DNA of 64,000 nt, taken from contig MWSW01000014.1 of the NCBI GenBank assembly GCA_002050165.1, positions 145,371-209,370 of the forward strand, read 5' to 3'. Positions 28,024-37,374 of the stretch are shown in pieces. Position numbers and translations under genes: made by a program. This DNA is from Candidatus Tepidiaquacellales bacterium OLB4/UTCHB1. GTDB lineage: Bacteria > Bacteroidota > Ignavibacteria > Tepidaquicellales > Tepidaquicellaceae. The notes beneath the pieces are model-generated. The model made no database searches and was not told the origin of the DNA. It worked only from the letters and a program-made list of their open reading frames with translations. Within the stretch, counting starts at the first letter, position 1. Every line of letters starts with the position of its first letter.

Positions 28024-28968
28024 ATGGAAATATTTTCCGATAGGGGAAATTTAGTTTACGATAAAAATACAATTGTAACTGTTGGTACGTTTGACGGTGT
28101 TCATCAGGGACACCGTCAAATCATCAGTAAACTCAACGATGAGAAGAAACGAAATGGATTTCGAACCGTTATTGTAACATTCGATCCACACCCGCAAGTT
28201 GTGCTCAAAAACCGGGAATCCGATATCCGATTGCTTACAACCACTGAAGAGAAACTCCGACATTTCAAAGAGCTAGGTCTGGACGCGGTCTATATTATAA
28301 ACTTCACAAAAGAGTTTTCTCAGACATCTGCAGATGATTTTTATAAAGAATATTTAATACGCGACCTCGGGTTATCTGAGCTTGTATTAGGTTTCGATCA
28401 CATGTTTGGCAAAAATCGTGAAGGTAACTTTGAAACCTTGAAATCTCTTTCTGAAGAATACGGATTTAAAGTTATTAAAATTGAAGAATATAAAGTTGAT
28501 GAAGAACGTCTCAGCAGTAGCTCTATCAGAAAATTTATTTCAGACGGGAATATTACCGAAGCGAACAAACTGCTCGGTTACCCTTATTCTATTGAAGGTA
28601 TTGTAATTCAGGGGAACAGGCGCGGTACAGAATTTGGATTTCCTACAGCGAATCTTCAGGTTCAGAGCAATATAAAACTAATCCCGAAGAACGGAATTTA
28701 CGCTGTGGAAATCACGATAGATAATGAGAATTATTTCGGAATGATGAGTATTGGTACAAATCCAACGGTTACCGATGATAATTTTATAAAGGTTGAAGTG
28801 AACATTTTCGAATTTAATCGTCAGATATACGGCGAACAATTACGCATTCATTTCGTCGAAAGAATTAGAGATGAGTTCAGGTTTAATTCGATTGACAACC
28901 TGATCAAGGAAATAAAAAACGACAAAAAAAGAGTACTGGAAATTTTTAACACAAATAAACAACTTTAA
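28024..28968 (+). CDS. ribF: Bifunctional riboflavin kinase/FAD synthetase
   Basis: Makes FMN and then FAD from riboflavin. The 314-aa protein has the N-terminal nucleotidyltransferase domain with [14 protein letters not shown] (HxGH-type motif), [16 protein letters not shown] and [10 protein letters not shown]. The C-terminal flavokinase domain carries [15 protein letters not shown] and the [14 protein letters not shown] strand. The length is standard. It is followed 2 bp later by rpsO, a common ribF-rpsO-pnp arrangement in bacteria. Confidence 0.95.
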   Translation: MEIFSDRGNLVYDKNTIVTVGTFDGVHQGHRQIISKLNDEKKRNGFRTVIVTFDPHPQVVLKNRESDIRLLTTTEEKLRHFKELGLDAVYIINFTKEFSQTSADDFYKEYLIRDLGLSELVLGFDHMFGKNREGNFETLKSLSEEYGFKVIKIEEYKVDEERLSSSSIRKFISDGNITEANKLLGYPYSIEGIVIQGNRRGTEFGFPTANLQVQSNIKLIPKNGIYAVEITIDNENYFGMMSIGTNPTVTDDNFIKVEVNIFEFNRQIYGEQLRIHFVERIRDEFRFNSIDNLIKEIKNDKKRVLEIFNTNKQL

Positions 28969-28970
28969 TA

Positions 28971-29243
28971 ATGGCAATTACAAAAGAGGAAAAACAAGAC
29001 ATCATTACTAAGTTCGGACAGAGCGATAGAGATTCCGGCAGGGCTGAAGTTCAAATCGCCATCCTGACTAAACGCATTAACGATCTCTCCGCTGATCATT
29101 TTAAAAAGAACAAAAAAGATAATCACTCCAGAACCGGTCTTTTAAAAATGGTTGGAAAACGGAGGAAACTTCTGAGATACCTTGAAAACAAGGATGTAAC
29201 GCGGTACAGGGAAATACTTAAGCAACTTGATCTGAGGAAATAA
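28971..29243 (+). CDS. rpsO: 30S ribosomal protein S15
   Basis: A 90-aa ribosomal protein that binds 16S rRNA in the central domain. It shows the family motifs [39 protein letters not shown] and [20 protein letters not shown]. The start is ATG 28971, in TAATAATG directly after ribF. It precedes pnp by 17 bp, the classic rpsO-pnp pairing. Autoregulation by S15 is known in other bacteria but no leader pseudoknot was identified here. Confidence 0.97.
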   Translation: MAITKEEKQDIITKFGQSDRDSGRAEVQIAILTKRINDLSADHFKKNKKDNHSRTGLLKMVGKRRKLLRYLENKDVTRYREILKQLDLRK

Positions 29244-29260
29244 ACTAAAAGAAAAGGTAC

Positions 29261-31384
29261 ATGATTTACAGAAAAAGTATTGAGGTCGGTGGTAAGACAT
29301 TGACACTTGAAACGGGCAGACTGGCGAGGCAAGCTGGTGGTGCCGTATTGATTACTGTTGGTGATAACGTTGTCCTGTGTACAGCAACAGCAAAAGAAGA
29401 GCCGGCACCGGGGCAGGATTTTTTTCCGCTGTCAGTTGACTACCGCGAGAAAACAGCATCAGTAGGAAAAATTCCGGGTGGATTTTTCAAACGTGAAGGG
29501 AGACCAACTGAAAAGGAAATTTTATCATCAAGGTTAATTGACCGACCAATCCGACCGATGTTCCCCGACGGATTTTTTTGCGAAACCCAAATTTTATGCA
29601 ACGTATTTTCGTCAGATAAAGAAACCGAAACTGATGTCTTTGCCTGTATCGGTGCATCGGCAGCTTTGCTTATATCAGATATTCCATTCGATATTCCTAT
29701 TGCTGAAGTAAAGGTAACGAGAATTGATGGCGAGTTTATTCTTAATCCTTCACACAAACAATCAGCTGAGGGTGATTTCGACATAACTATTGCAGGTACC
29801 GAGGATTCTATTATTATGGTTGAGGGAGAAGCATTGGAAATTTCCGAAAAAGAATTTCTCGACGCGGTAAAATTTGCACACGGATTTATTTCCGAAATTT
29901 GCAAGTTTCAGAAAGAGTTTGCCTCAGAGGCAGGGAAACCCAAACGTGAATTCACCCCGGTTACACGAAACAACGAAATGGTGAACGATGTAAAACAGAT
30001 TTTTGAAAACGAAATAAGAATTATTTATAACGAGAAGAATTCAAAAGAAGAACGACGGAACAAACAAAAGTTGTTGATGGATAAAGTTCAGTGTGAACTT
30101 ACAGAAAAATATCCCGAATTCGAAAAAGAAATCGCGGATATAATGCACGATATTCAGTACGACGTAATCCGAAATATGATTCTTGTTGACAAGAAGCGGT
30201 TGGACGGTCGCGGACTTGAGGATATTCGTGATATTAGTTGTGAAATTTCCGTATTACCGAGAACTCATGGCTCGGCATTATTTACACGTGGTGAAACCCA
30301 ATCACTGACAACAGTTACGCTGGGCACAAAACATGACGAGCAGATAATCGAAGGTTTAAAGGAAGAAACCACAAAGCGCTTCATTCTGCACTATAATTTC
30401 CCGCCGTTCAGTACAGGTGAAGTTGGCGGGAGACCGGGACCGGGTCGCCGTGAAATTGGTCACGGAAATTTGGCTGAACGGGCTTTGAAAAATCTATTAC
30501 CATCTGAAGACGAATTCCCTTACACTATCAGGGTTGTTTCAGATATCCTCGAATCAAACGGTTCCTCATCAATGGCAACAGTATGCGCTGGCTCAATGGC
30601 TCTGATGGATGCCGGGGTTAAACTAAAAAAACCCGTTGCAGGTACTGCGATGGGACTGGTGACCGGTGACAATCAGGTTACAATACTAACTGATATCCTC
30701 GGTGATGAAGATCATTTCGGTGATATGGATTTTAAAGTTGCAGGTACTACTGATGGTATCACCGCAATTCAAATGGATATTAAAATAAGGGGTATTTCAT
30801 TTGATATTTTCGAGAAAGCGCTCGAGCAGGCTAAACGTGGAAGATTGCATATCCTTTCCGAAATGGAAAAAACAATTTCTGAAGCGAAACCTGAACTCTC
30901 GAAATATTCACCTCACCTCTTTTCAATGTACATTCCTGTTGATATGATTGGTTTGGTTATAGGACCCGGCGGAAAAACAATCCGTAATATTATTGCAGAA
31001 AGCGGTGCAGAAATTAATATTGAAGATGACGGAAAAGTAGTAATAGCAGCAGTTGATAAAAATGACGCAGACAAAGCAAAAGAAATGATAGCCAGCCTGA
31101 CAGAAGTCCCGGAAGTCGGAAAGATATATGACGGGAAAGTTGTTTCTATAAAAGAATTTGGCGCGTTTGTAGAAATTCTACCCGGGAAGGAAGGATTACT
31201 GCATATTTCTGAAATTGATTATTCAAGGGTAAACAAGGTTGAAGATGTATTGAAACGGTACGATAAAGTTAAAGTGAAACTACTTGCAATTGACGATACG
31301 GGCAAACTTAAACTTAGCAGAAAGGCTTTACTACCAAGACCTGAAAAACAACCGGCACCCAATAAAGAATCAAAACACTCTTAA
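29261..31384 (+). CDS. pnp: Polyribonucleotide nucleotidyltransferase (PNPase)
   Basis: 3'-5' phosphorolytic RNA exonuclease of the RNA decay machinery. The 707-aa protein has two RNase PH-like domains: the first with REKTASVGKIPGGFFKREGR, the second with FSTGEVGGRPGPGRREIGHG and the catalytic GDEDHFGDMDFKVAGT motif. A KH domain (VIGPGGKTIRNIIAESGA) and a C-terminal S1 domain (GKVVSIKEFGAFVEILPG) complete the canonical order. The start is ATG 29261. A small STAS gene follows after 1 bp. Confidence 0.97.
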   Translation: MIYRKSIEVGGKTLTLETGRLARQAGGAVLITVGDNVVLCTATAKEEPAPGQDFFPLSVDYREKTASVGKIPGGFFKREGRPTEKEILSSRLIDRPIRPMFPDGFFCETQILCNVFSSDKETETDVFACIGASAALLISDIPFDIPIAEVKVTRIDGEFILNPSHKQSAEGDFDITIAGTEDSIIMVEGEALEISEKEFLDAVKFAHGFISEICKFQKEFASEAGKPKREFTPVTRNNEMVNDVKQIFENEIRIIYNEKNSKEERRNKQKLLMDKVQCELTEKYPEFEKEIADIMHDIQYDVIRNMILVDKKRLDGRGLEDIRDISCEISVLPRTHGSALFTRGETQSLTTVTLGTKHDEQIIEGLKEETTKRFILHYNFPPFSTGEVGGRPGPGRREIGHGNLAERALKNLLPSEDEFPYTIRVVSDILESNGSSSMATVCAGSMALMDAGVKLKKPVAGTAMGLVTGDNQVTILTDILGDEDHFGDMDFKVAGTTDGITAIQMDIKIRGISFDIFEKALEQAKRGRLHILSEMEKTISEAKPELSKYSPHLFSMYIPVDMIGLVIGPGGKTIRNIIAESGAEINIEDDGKVVIAAVDKNDADKAKEMIASLTEVPEVGKIYDGKVVSIKEFGAFVEILPGKEGLLHISEIDYSRVNKVEDVLKRYDKVKVKLLAIDDTGKLKLSRKALLPRPEKQPAPNKESKHS

Positions 31385-31385
31385 A

Positions 31386-31694
31386 ATGAAATACGAAGTA
31401 GATAAGCAAAAAGACCTAACCGTTTTTAAACTAAAAGAGAGAACTCTCGGTCACGAAATTTCCGCAGATTTTAAAACTGAACTTATTTTCATGCAAAATG
31501 AAATTGATAACCAGTTCATAATAGATTTGAAGGATGTCAAGAAATGTGATTCAAGTGGGCTCTCATGCTTACTGCTCTCCGAAAGGCTGGAACGGGAAAA
31601 AAACAGAAAACTAATTCTGCGAAATGTCCAGAAAAACGTAATGGACTTAATTAATATTGCAAGGTTAGATAAAGTCTTTGAGTTTGAAAATTAG
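31386..31694 (+). CDS. STAS-domain protein (anti-anti-sigma factor-like)
   Basis: A 102-aa cytosolic protein starting at ATG 31386, one base after the pnp stop; a longer frame reading into pnp is not needed. The STAS core reads FIIDLKDVKKCDSSGLSCLL, with the Asp-Ser-Ser-Gly turn carrying the serine phosphorylated in SpoIIAA-type regulators. This predicts partner switching with an anti-sigma kinase, but no such kinase or sigma factor is adjacent. An intrinsic terminator follows. Confidence 0.88.
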   Translation: MKYEVDKQKDLTVFKLKERTLGHEISADFKTELIFMQNEIDNQFIIDLKDVKKCDSSGLSCLLLSERLEREKNRKLILRNVQKNVMDLINIARLDKVFEFEN

Positions 31695-31720
31695 CTGCCG
31701 GATTTTCAACCTTTAAATTA

Positions 31721-31753
31721 AACTTCTTACCTAATTCAGATAAGAAGTTTTTT
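31721..31753 (+). terminator. Rho-independent terminator
   Basis: A 9-bp perfect stem (AACTTCTTA with TAAGAAGTT, 11-nt loop) runs directly into a T-rich tract. It lies 26 bp after the STAS stop and closes the ribF-rpsO-pnp-STAS run. Confidence 0.85.
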
Positions 31754-31821
31754 GTTTATTTCCTCTTTTTCATTAACTGATTTTTTTCTTTGATAACCAT
31801 AAGTTTATATTTTCAATCCCA

Positions 31822-32766
31822 TTGGATTCTTTAAACCATCAGAAATATATTGAAGATTTATGCCTGAAAGAAGGTTTTACAAAAGTCGGTTTCGCAAAAA
31901 CCGAAGAACTTGATAAAGAAGCGATAGAGCTTAAAGAATGGCTTGAGGCAGGCTATGGAGCAGATATGAAATGGATGAACAACTCGTATGAGAAAAGAAT
32001 CAACTCTTCGCAAATCAATCCAAGAATCCGTTCAGTTATTTCACTTGCATATTTATACGATACACCGGTCCCCCATCCCAATGAAAAAAATATACCGTAC
32101 ATTTCAAGATACGCCTGGGGTAAAAGGGATTACCATAAAGTAATAAAGAAAAAACTGAAATCCATCGTGGCTGAGCTTGAAATAAACTTTCCTGTAAATT
32201 ATTTCCGGTATTATGTTGATGACGGCCCTGTAATGGATAAAGTTTGGGCTGTCCGGGCAGGGTTAGGGTGGATGGGAAAAAATACAACTGTTATTAATCC
32301 GGATTTCGGAAGTTTTTTCTTTATCGCAAATATATTTACTGATCTTGAGTTTTCTTATGCAGAACCAATAGAGGATAAATGCAAAAGTTGCACTGTGTGT
32401 TTGACAGAATGTCCTACAGGAGCAATATTCGAAGAATATAAACTTGATGCCAACAAATGTATTTCATATCAAACTATAGAAAACAGGTGTGAAACTTTGC
32501 CGGATGAAATTAATCTCAAAGGTTGGGTATTCGGTTGCGATATTTGTCAGGATGTGTGCCCGTTCAATCAAAACAATTTCTTTACAACTGATGATAACTT
32601 TTTCCCCAGGGAAACTATTGTAAATAAAACTTATGATGATTTCCTTTCGCTTTCTGAAGAACAATTCAATTCGCTCTTTGAGGGTACTCCGGTGAGGCGG
32701 GCAAAGTATAAAGGTTTCATTAGAAATTTACGTAAAGCAAAATCAGAGCAAACTAATTTACCTTAA
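31822..32766 (+). CDS. queG: Epoxyqueuosine reductase
   Basis: Cobalamin-dependent iron-sulfur enzyme that reduces epoxyqueuosine in tRNA to queuosine. The 314-aa protein begins at TTG 31822. It has the N-terminal cobalamin-binding part (YISRYAWGKRDYHKVIKKKL, YYVDDGPVMDKVWAVRAGLG) and two [4Fe-4S] motifs, CKSCTVCLTECP and CDICQDVCPFN. It lacks the HEAT extension of longer homologues, as many members do. Together with queA it completes the last two queuosine steps. Confidence 0.95.
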   Translation: MDSLNHQKYIEDLCLKEGFTKVGFAKTEELDKEAIELKEWLEAGYGADMKWMNNSYEKRINSSQINPRIRSVISLAYLYDTPVPHPNEKNIPYISRYAWGKRDYHKVIKKKLKSIVAELEINFPVNYFRYYVDDGPVMDKVWAVRAGLGWMGKNTTVINPDFGSFFFIANIFTDLEFSYAEPIEDKCKSCTVCLTECPTGAIFEEYKLDANKCISYQTIENRCETLPDEINLKGWVFGCDICQDVCPFNQNNFFTTDDNFFPRETIVNKTYDDFLSLSEEQFNSLFEGTPVRRAKYKGFIRNLRKAKSEQTNLP

Positions 32767-32785
32767 AACAATTTTTGTTTTTGGG

Positions 32786-32950
32786 ATGGGTGTGTGGCGC
32801 GAGCGTGTGCGTGAAAAATTTCATGAATTTGACTACGCGTGGATTGCGGATCATTATGCAATCAGCGAGCAACAGGCGCGTCATGCCGTAGATGAAATGC
32901 TCGGAGTAATTGAACAACGACTTGTAAAAATAAATACGGAAAATGCCTGA
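32786..32950 (+). CDS. Small ORF of unknown function (54 aa)
   Basis: ATG 32786 to TGA 32948-32950 encodes 54 residues beginning MGVWRERVREKFHEFDY, with a helical, charged composition (ISEQQARHAVDEMLGVIEQR). It is visibly richer in G+C than queG upstream, and codons such as CGC, GCG and CGT resemble those of the aat gene 17 bp downstream. I do not recognise a family. The pair probably arrived together. It may be the remnant of a longer gene. Confidence 0.5.
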   Translation: MGVWRERVREKFHEFDYAWIADHYAISEQQARHAVDEMLGVIEQRLVKINTENA

Positions 32951-32967
32951 CACCAAAGGAATCAGTT

Positions 32968-33699
32968 ATGCCTGTTTTTGACCTTCCCAAAGCAGTTATT
33001 TTTCCCGACCCGGAACTTGCAGACCCAAGCGGTATTCTTGCAGTGGGTGGAGATCTCAGTCCCCAGCGGCTGCTGCTGGCATACAAGACAGGCATTTTCC
33101 CCTGGTTCAATGAAGGCGATCCGATAGTATGGTGGGCACCTGACCCGCGCATGGTTTTATATCCGGGTAATGAACACGTTTCTCATTCCATGAAAAAAAT
33201 AATGCGCGATAAAATTTTCCGTTTCACTTTTGATATAGATTTTGAAGCAGTGATTCATCAGTGTAAACGGCAATTTCGCCACGGACGAGCAGGAACATGG
33301 ATTACACAAAGCATGCTCGAAGCATATATACGGCTGCATGAAAAGGGATATGCACATTCCATGGAAGTGTGGCGGGGTAATCATTTGGCGGGTGGATTGT
33401 ACGGGGTTTCGCTCGGCAGTTTTTTTTCCGGTGAATCTATGTTCAGTACAGTAAGTAATGCGTCAAAAGCAGGATTTATCACCTTAGCAAAAGTGTTGAA
33501 ACACCTGCGTTTCCATTTTATCGACTGTCAAATGCACACGCTTCATCTTGCAAGTCTGGGTGCATGTGAAATCAGCAGAAAACAATACAGTAAGGAACTT
33601 GCAACCTGTCTGCTATCACGAACAATAAAGGGAAACTGGAGTAAACACGATACCGTGCGACAGGCACTTGAAACGGTTTCGCTTATGACTTACGCATAA
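32968..33699 (+). CDS. aat: Leucyl/phenylalanyl-tRNA-protein transferase
   Basis: Adds Leu or Phe to the N-terminus of proteins with basic N-terminal residues, marking them for ClpS/ClpAP degradation. The 243-aa protein shows the family signatures GILAVGGDLSPQRLLLAY, GIFPWFNEGDPIVWWAPDPR, HSMEVW, GGLYGVSLGSFFSGESMFS and FIDCQMHTLHLASLGA. The start is ATG 32968. The gene is richer in G+C than its neighbours. Its stop codon directly abuts an in-frame, 5'-truncated OsmC-like sequence, suggesting that this segment was inserted or recombined here. No clpS or clpA lies in the window. Confidence 0.95.
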   Translation: MPVFDLPKAVIFPDPELADPSGILAVGGDLSPQRLLLAYKTGIFPWFNEGDPIVWWAPDPRMVLYPGNEHVSHSMKKIMRDKIFRFTFDIDFEAVIHQCKRQFRHGRAGTWITQSMLEAYIRLHEKGYAHSMEVWRGNHLAGGLYGVSLGSFFSGESMFSTVSNASKAGFITLAKVLKHLRFHFIDCQMHTLHLASLGACEISRKQYSKELATCLLSRTIKGNWSKHDTVRQALETVSLMTYA

Positions 33700-33756
33700 G
33701 CAGCGATTCACTCACCAAATGGAAATAAAATACAAACTGATGCGCCGAAAGACAAC

Positions 33757-34128
33757 ATGGGCAATGGCGAAGCATTTTCTCCCACAGATCTGTTCGCTAC
33801 ATCGCTCGGTATTTGCGGAATAACAACAATAGCAATTAAAATGAAAGATATGGACATCAACTTTGATAACACTGCTGTACGCGTTGAGAAACACATGACT
33901 ACTGACCTCCCGCGAAAGGTGGCAAAAGTGATAGTTGAATATACATTTGCACAAAAGATTAACGAACTTTACAGAGATACAATCAAGAAAATTGCAGAGA
34001 GTTGTCCAGTTGCCTTAAGTATTTCACCTGAGGTTGAGAAAGTCTACATTTATAATTTTCCAGATCAATTACCTTTGCGCTTTGACTTTGAAATTATTTC
34101 ACCACTTTCAGCGTCAACCTTTATTTGA
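33757..34128 (+). CDS. OsmC-family protein, 5'-truncated
   Basis: OsmC/Ohr-like thiol peroxidase fold. ATG 33757 starts MGNGEAFSPTDLFATSLG, but OsmC-like homology extends upstream in the same frame (AIHSPNGNKIQTDAPKDN) right back to the aat stop at 33697-33699. The usual first 10-15 residues and start codon are missing. Both redox cysteines are kept (SLGIC and ESCPVALS). The reading frame ends 64 bp inside the convergent PepSY-like gene. It is either a degraded gene or one restarted from an internal ATG; expression is uncertain. Confidence 0.72.
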   Translation: MGNGEAFSPTDLFATSLGICGITTIAIKMKDMDINFDNTAVRVEKHMTTDLPRKVAKVIVEYTFAQKINELYRDTIKKIAESCPVALSISPEVEKVYIYNFPDQLPLRFDFEIISPLSASTFI

Positions 34129-34556
34129 GATGCACCGCTTTTTGTGAGATACCAGAAACCATATTCCCATTTGTCTTTTTTTTGAACAAACTCCCATTTT
34201 AATATTTTCCTTCCCAGCGATTGTTCAATTGTCTTTTTGGCATTCTGAAATGAAACGACAGATGTAATGGGGGTGAACTCGTAATCGAATTCTCCATCTT
34301 CAGATTTAATTAATATCCACTCACCCGTTTCAAGGTCAATCTCAAACTCGACCTCGGATCCGCTTTCAGATATTAATTCGACTTCCCAAAATCCGCGTTC
34401 GGATGCAAACTTCTTCTTAATCTCTATTACATCACCTGGAATTAACAGTTGTACTTTATCAATACAATCCTTAATCCCAAACTCAACCTGTCCTTCAATA
34501 ATACGTAACGGTAGGATAAAAACAAATAAAACGATAAACAGATTTGACCATTTCAT
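34065..34556 (-). CDS. Secreted PepSY-like protein
   Basis: A 163-aa protein with a signal peptide (MKWSNLFIVLFVFILPL, cleavage near IEGQ). Two similar beta-alpha-beta segments end in FEIDLETGEWILIK and IKVDAESGEIISK, the W/I-x-V-D-x-x-x-G-E/x pattern of PepSY/YpeB-type domains, which often act as inhibitors or propeptides of proteases. ATG 34556 is preceded by a strong AAGGAGG ribosome site. It overlaps the 3' end of the OsmC-like gene and lies just downstream of ppdK. Confidence 0.75.
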   Translation of the reverse strand: MKWSNLFIVLFVFILPLRIIEGQVEFGIKDCIDKVQLLIPGDVIEIKKKFASERGFWEVELISESGSEVEFEIDLETGEWILIKSEDGEFDYEFTPITSVVSFQNAKKTIEQSLGRKILKWEFVQKKDKWEYGFWYLTKSGASQIKVDAESGEIISKSKRKGN

Positions 34557-34564
34557 GGCTTAAT

Positions 34565-34571
34565 CCTCCTT
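34565..34571 (-). promoter_or_regulatory. Strong Shine-Dalgarno site for PepSY-like gene
   Basis: The minus strand reads AAGGAGG eight bases before the ATG at 34556. Such a complete anti-SD match is uncommon in this AT-rich genome and fixes the start. Confidence 0.75.
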
Positions 34572-34598
34572 AATGTTTAATTTGTATCTCCCCTTAAT

Positions 34599-37316
34599 TT
34601 ACTTTTTCAACACTGCTTGTGCAGCTGCAAGCCGGGCAATCGGCACTCTGAAAGGTGAACAACTGACATAATTCAACCCTATGCTGTTACAAAAATCTAT
34701 TGAATCCGGTTCACCGCCATGTTCACCACATATTCCGATTTTCAGTTTCCTGTTGGTTTTTCTTCCTCTTTCAGTTGCAATTTTCATCAGTTCACCAACA
34801 CCTGCTCTATCTATGGTTTCAAACGGATCGCGCTCTATAATTCCTTTGTCAAGATATTCAAGAATGAATTGCGCTGAATCGTCTCTCGATATTCCAAACG
34901 TGAGTTGGGTAAGATCGTTAGTACCGAACGAGAAGAAATCTGCACGCTTTGCAATTTTACCGGCCTGTAATGATGCCCGCGGGACTTCTATCATTGTCCC
35001 GACAGTATAATCTACTTTTGTTTTCTTTGATGAAATGATTTTTTCAGCTGTACGGCGAATCAACTCTTCCTGAACTACAAACTCTTCCAAGGTTGCAATT
35101 AATGGAATCATGATTTCCACCTTTGGTTTTATTTTTTCTTTTTGGACCTCGATTGCGGCTTCGATAATAGCGCTTACCTGCATTTCGGTGATTTCGGGAT
35201 ATGTAATTGCAAGCCTGCATCCACGATGACCTAACATCGGATTGAATTCATGCAATGAGTCAATCTTGTATTTAATCTCATCAATCGTTGTACCGATAAG
35301 TTCTGCGAGCCGTTTTATTTCAATTTCAGTTTTTGGTAGGAATTCATGCAGCGGCGGATCCAAAAGCCTGATGTTGACCGGCAACCCTTTCATTACCCTG
35401 AATATTTCCATAAAATCTTTTCTTTGGTAAGGGAGAAGTTTTTTAAGCGCTTTAACCCTTCCTTCACGTTGATATGCAAGTATCATTTCTCTAACCGCAT
35501 CAATCCTGTTACCACCAAAGAACATGTGCTCGGTTCTACAAAGTCCGATTCCTTCAGCTCCGAATGCTACTGCATTTTTACTCTGATCAGGTTGATCTGC
35601 GTTAGTACGGATACTCAGATGACGTACTTCATCTGCCCATTTTAAAAACCTGGAAAAATATTTATACTCATTTGATTGATTCGGTTTTAGTGAATTATCA
35701 ATTAAAACCTGAAGAATTTCTGAAGGCTTAGTTTTCAACTTCCCGTTTAATACCTCACCGGTTGAACCATCGATAGAAATGAAATCTCCTTCCCGGATAA
35801 TAATTCCGGGTTTGTCCTCTATTTTGATATGTTTTAGCAGGTAATCAATCTCAAGTTTACCACATCCGGCAACGCAGACTTTACCCATTTGTCTTGCAAC
35901 AAGCGCAGCATGAGAAGTCATCCCACCTCGGGAGGTAAGAATACCTTCGGAAACATTCATTCCTCTGATATCTTCAGGTGAGGTTTCAATCCGAACCAAT
36001 ATCACTTCTTCACCTCTTGCAGAAGCATTAACCGCATCGTAAGAATTAAAATAAACTCTCCCTGATGCTGCACCCGGTCCGGCATTAAGCCCCTTCGCCA
36101 GCAAGTTCCCGCTTTTAATTGCAGCCGATTTTTCTTTCAAATCAAAAACCGGACGGAGCAACTGATTTAACTGCTCCGGTTGAACTCTCATAAGTGCATC
36201 GGTTTTTGAAATTAATTTTTCATTTACCATATCAACTGCCATTTTCAATGCAGCCAAACCGGTTCGTTTTCCAATCCGGCATTGTAGCATATAAAGATTT
36301 CCTTCCTGAATCGTGAATTCAATATCCATCATATCCTTATAATGTTTTTCAAGTTTTAACCTTATCGATTCAAGTTGGTTATAGATTTTTTTATTTGTCT
36401 TTTTTAAATCTAAAATCGGATGCGGAGTTCGCGTACCAGCAACCACATCTTCACCCTGTGCATTCATAAGATACTCACCATAAAATTTATTTTCGCCTGA
36501 GGCAGGATCACGGGTGAATGCGACACCGGTTCCCGAAGTTTCTCCCATATTGCCGAATACCATTGATTGTACATTAACTGCAGTTCCCCAATCATCAGGA
36601 ATTCTATTAAGAGAGCGGTAAACAATTGCACGCTCGTTCATCCATGAATTGAATACAGCGCCAATCGCTCCCCACAATTGCTCTTCCGGATCTTCAGGAA
36701 AACGATGACCGGTATGATCTCTGATTATTTGCTTGAAGTCATCACAAAGTTCCATCAGGTCATTTGCAGTGAATTCAACGTCAAGGATTATTCCAAGAGA
36801 ACGCTTCTTTTTTTCAAGCAATTCTTCAAACGGATCAACTCCTGACTTATCTGCCGGCTTGAGGTTTAGAACTACATCTCCATACATCTGAATGAACCTT
36901 CGGTACGAATCGTAAACAAATCTATCGTTTGAAGTTTTGTTAATCATTGCATTGACTGTATTCTTGTTAAGCCCCAGGTTTAATATTGTATCCATCATAC
37001 CCGGCATTGAAGCCCTCGCACCTGAACGTACACTTAGTAAAAGCGGATTAGTGTTGCTGCCAAAAGTCGCACCCATCTGGCTTTCAATCAGGGAGATAGC
37101 ATTCTTTACCTGAGTTTTTAATTCTTTTGGGTATCGCAATTTATTATTGTAATAATAAGTGCAGACTTCTGTTGTAATCGTGAACCCGGCAGGAACAGGT
37201 AATTTCAGATTTGTCATTTCAGCAAGATTTGCACCTTTACCGCCAAGCAAATCCTTCATTTCCGAGTTACCCTCGGCTGCACCTTTACCAAAATTATAAA
37301 CGTATTTTTTCGCCAT
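34599..37316 (-). CDS. ppdK: Pyruvate, phosphate dikinase
   Basis: Interconverts pyruvate + ATP + Pi with PEP + AMP + PPi. The 905-aa length is full. It has the N-terminal ATP-grasp part ([38 protein letters not shown]), the swivelling phosphohistidine domain ([20 protein letters not shown]) and the C-terminal PEP/pyruvate barrel ([18 protein letters not shown] and [12 protein letters not shown] with the catalytic Cys). The start is ATG 37316. With ptsI this is the second PEP-handling phosphohistidine enzyme in the window. Glycolytic or gluconeogenic direction cannot be told from sequence. Confidence 0.97.
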   Translation of the reverse strand: MAKKYVYNFGKGAAEGNSEMKDLLGGKGANLAEMTNLKLPVPAGFTITTEVCTYYYNNKLRYPKELKTQVKNAISLIESQMGATFGSNTNPLLLSVRSGARASMPGMMDTILNLGLNKNTVNAMINKTSNDRFVYDSYRRFIQMYGDVVLNLKPADKSGVDPFEELLEKKKRSLGIILDVEFTANDLMELCDDFKQIIRDHTGHRFPEDPEEQLWGAIGAVFNSWMNERAIVYRSLNRIPDDWGTAVNVQSMVFGNMGETSGTGVAFTRDPASGENKFYGEYLMNAQGEDVVAGTRTPHPILDLKKTNKKIYNQLESIRLKLEKHYKDMMDIEFTIQEGNLYMLQCRIGKRTGLAALKMAVDMVNEKLISKTDALMRVQPEQLNQLLRPVFDLKEKSAAIKSGNLLAKGLNAGPGAASGRVYFNSYDAVNASARGEEVILVRIETSPEDIRGMNVSEGILTSRGGMTSHAALVARQMGKVCVAGCGKLEIDYLLKHIKIEDKPGIIIREGDFISIDGSTGEVLNGKLKTKPSEILQVLIDNSLKPNQSNEYKYFSRFLKWADEVRHLSIRTNADQPDQSKNAVAFGAEGIGLCRTEHMFFGGNRIDAVREMILAYQREGRVKALKKLLPYQRKDFMEIFRVMKGLPVNIRLLDPPLHEFLPKTEIEIKRLAELIGTTIDEIKYKIDSLHEFNPMLGHRGCRLAITYPEITEMQVSAIIEAAIEVQKEKIKPKVEIMIPLIATLEEFVVQEELIRRTAEKIISSKKTKVDYTVGTMIEVPRASLQAGKIAKRADFFSFGTNDLTQLTFGISRDDSAQFILEYLDKGIIERDPFETIDRAGVGELMKIATERGRKTNRKLKIGICGEHGGEPDSIDFCNSIGLNYVSCSPFRVPIARLAAAQAVLKK

Positions 37317-37374
37317 GGTGTTAATATATTTAATATTGAAATTCTATGGTAATTTTAAAATCTATAACCCGGAA

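Noticed and set aside
29440..29904. 154-aa minus-strand frame inside pnp
   Set aside because: Lies opposite the conserved RNase PH domain of pnp; no independent start signal or domain.
34681..35010. 109-aa open frame on the plus strand inside ppdK
   Set aside because: It lies opposite conserved ppdK coding sequence and has no recognisable features; it is an antisense shadow.
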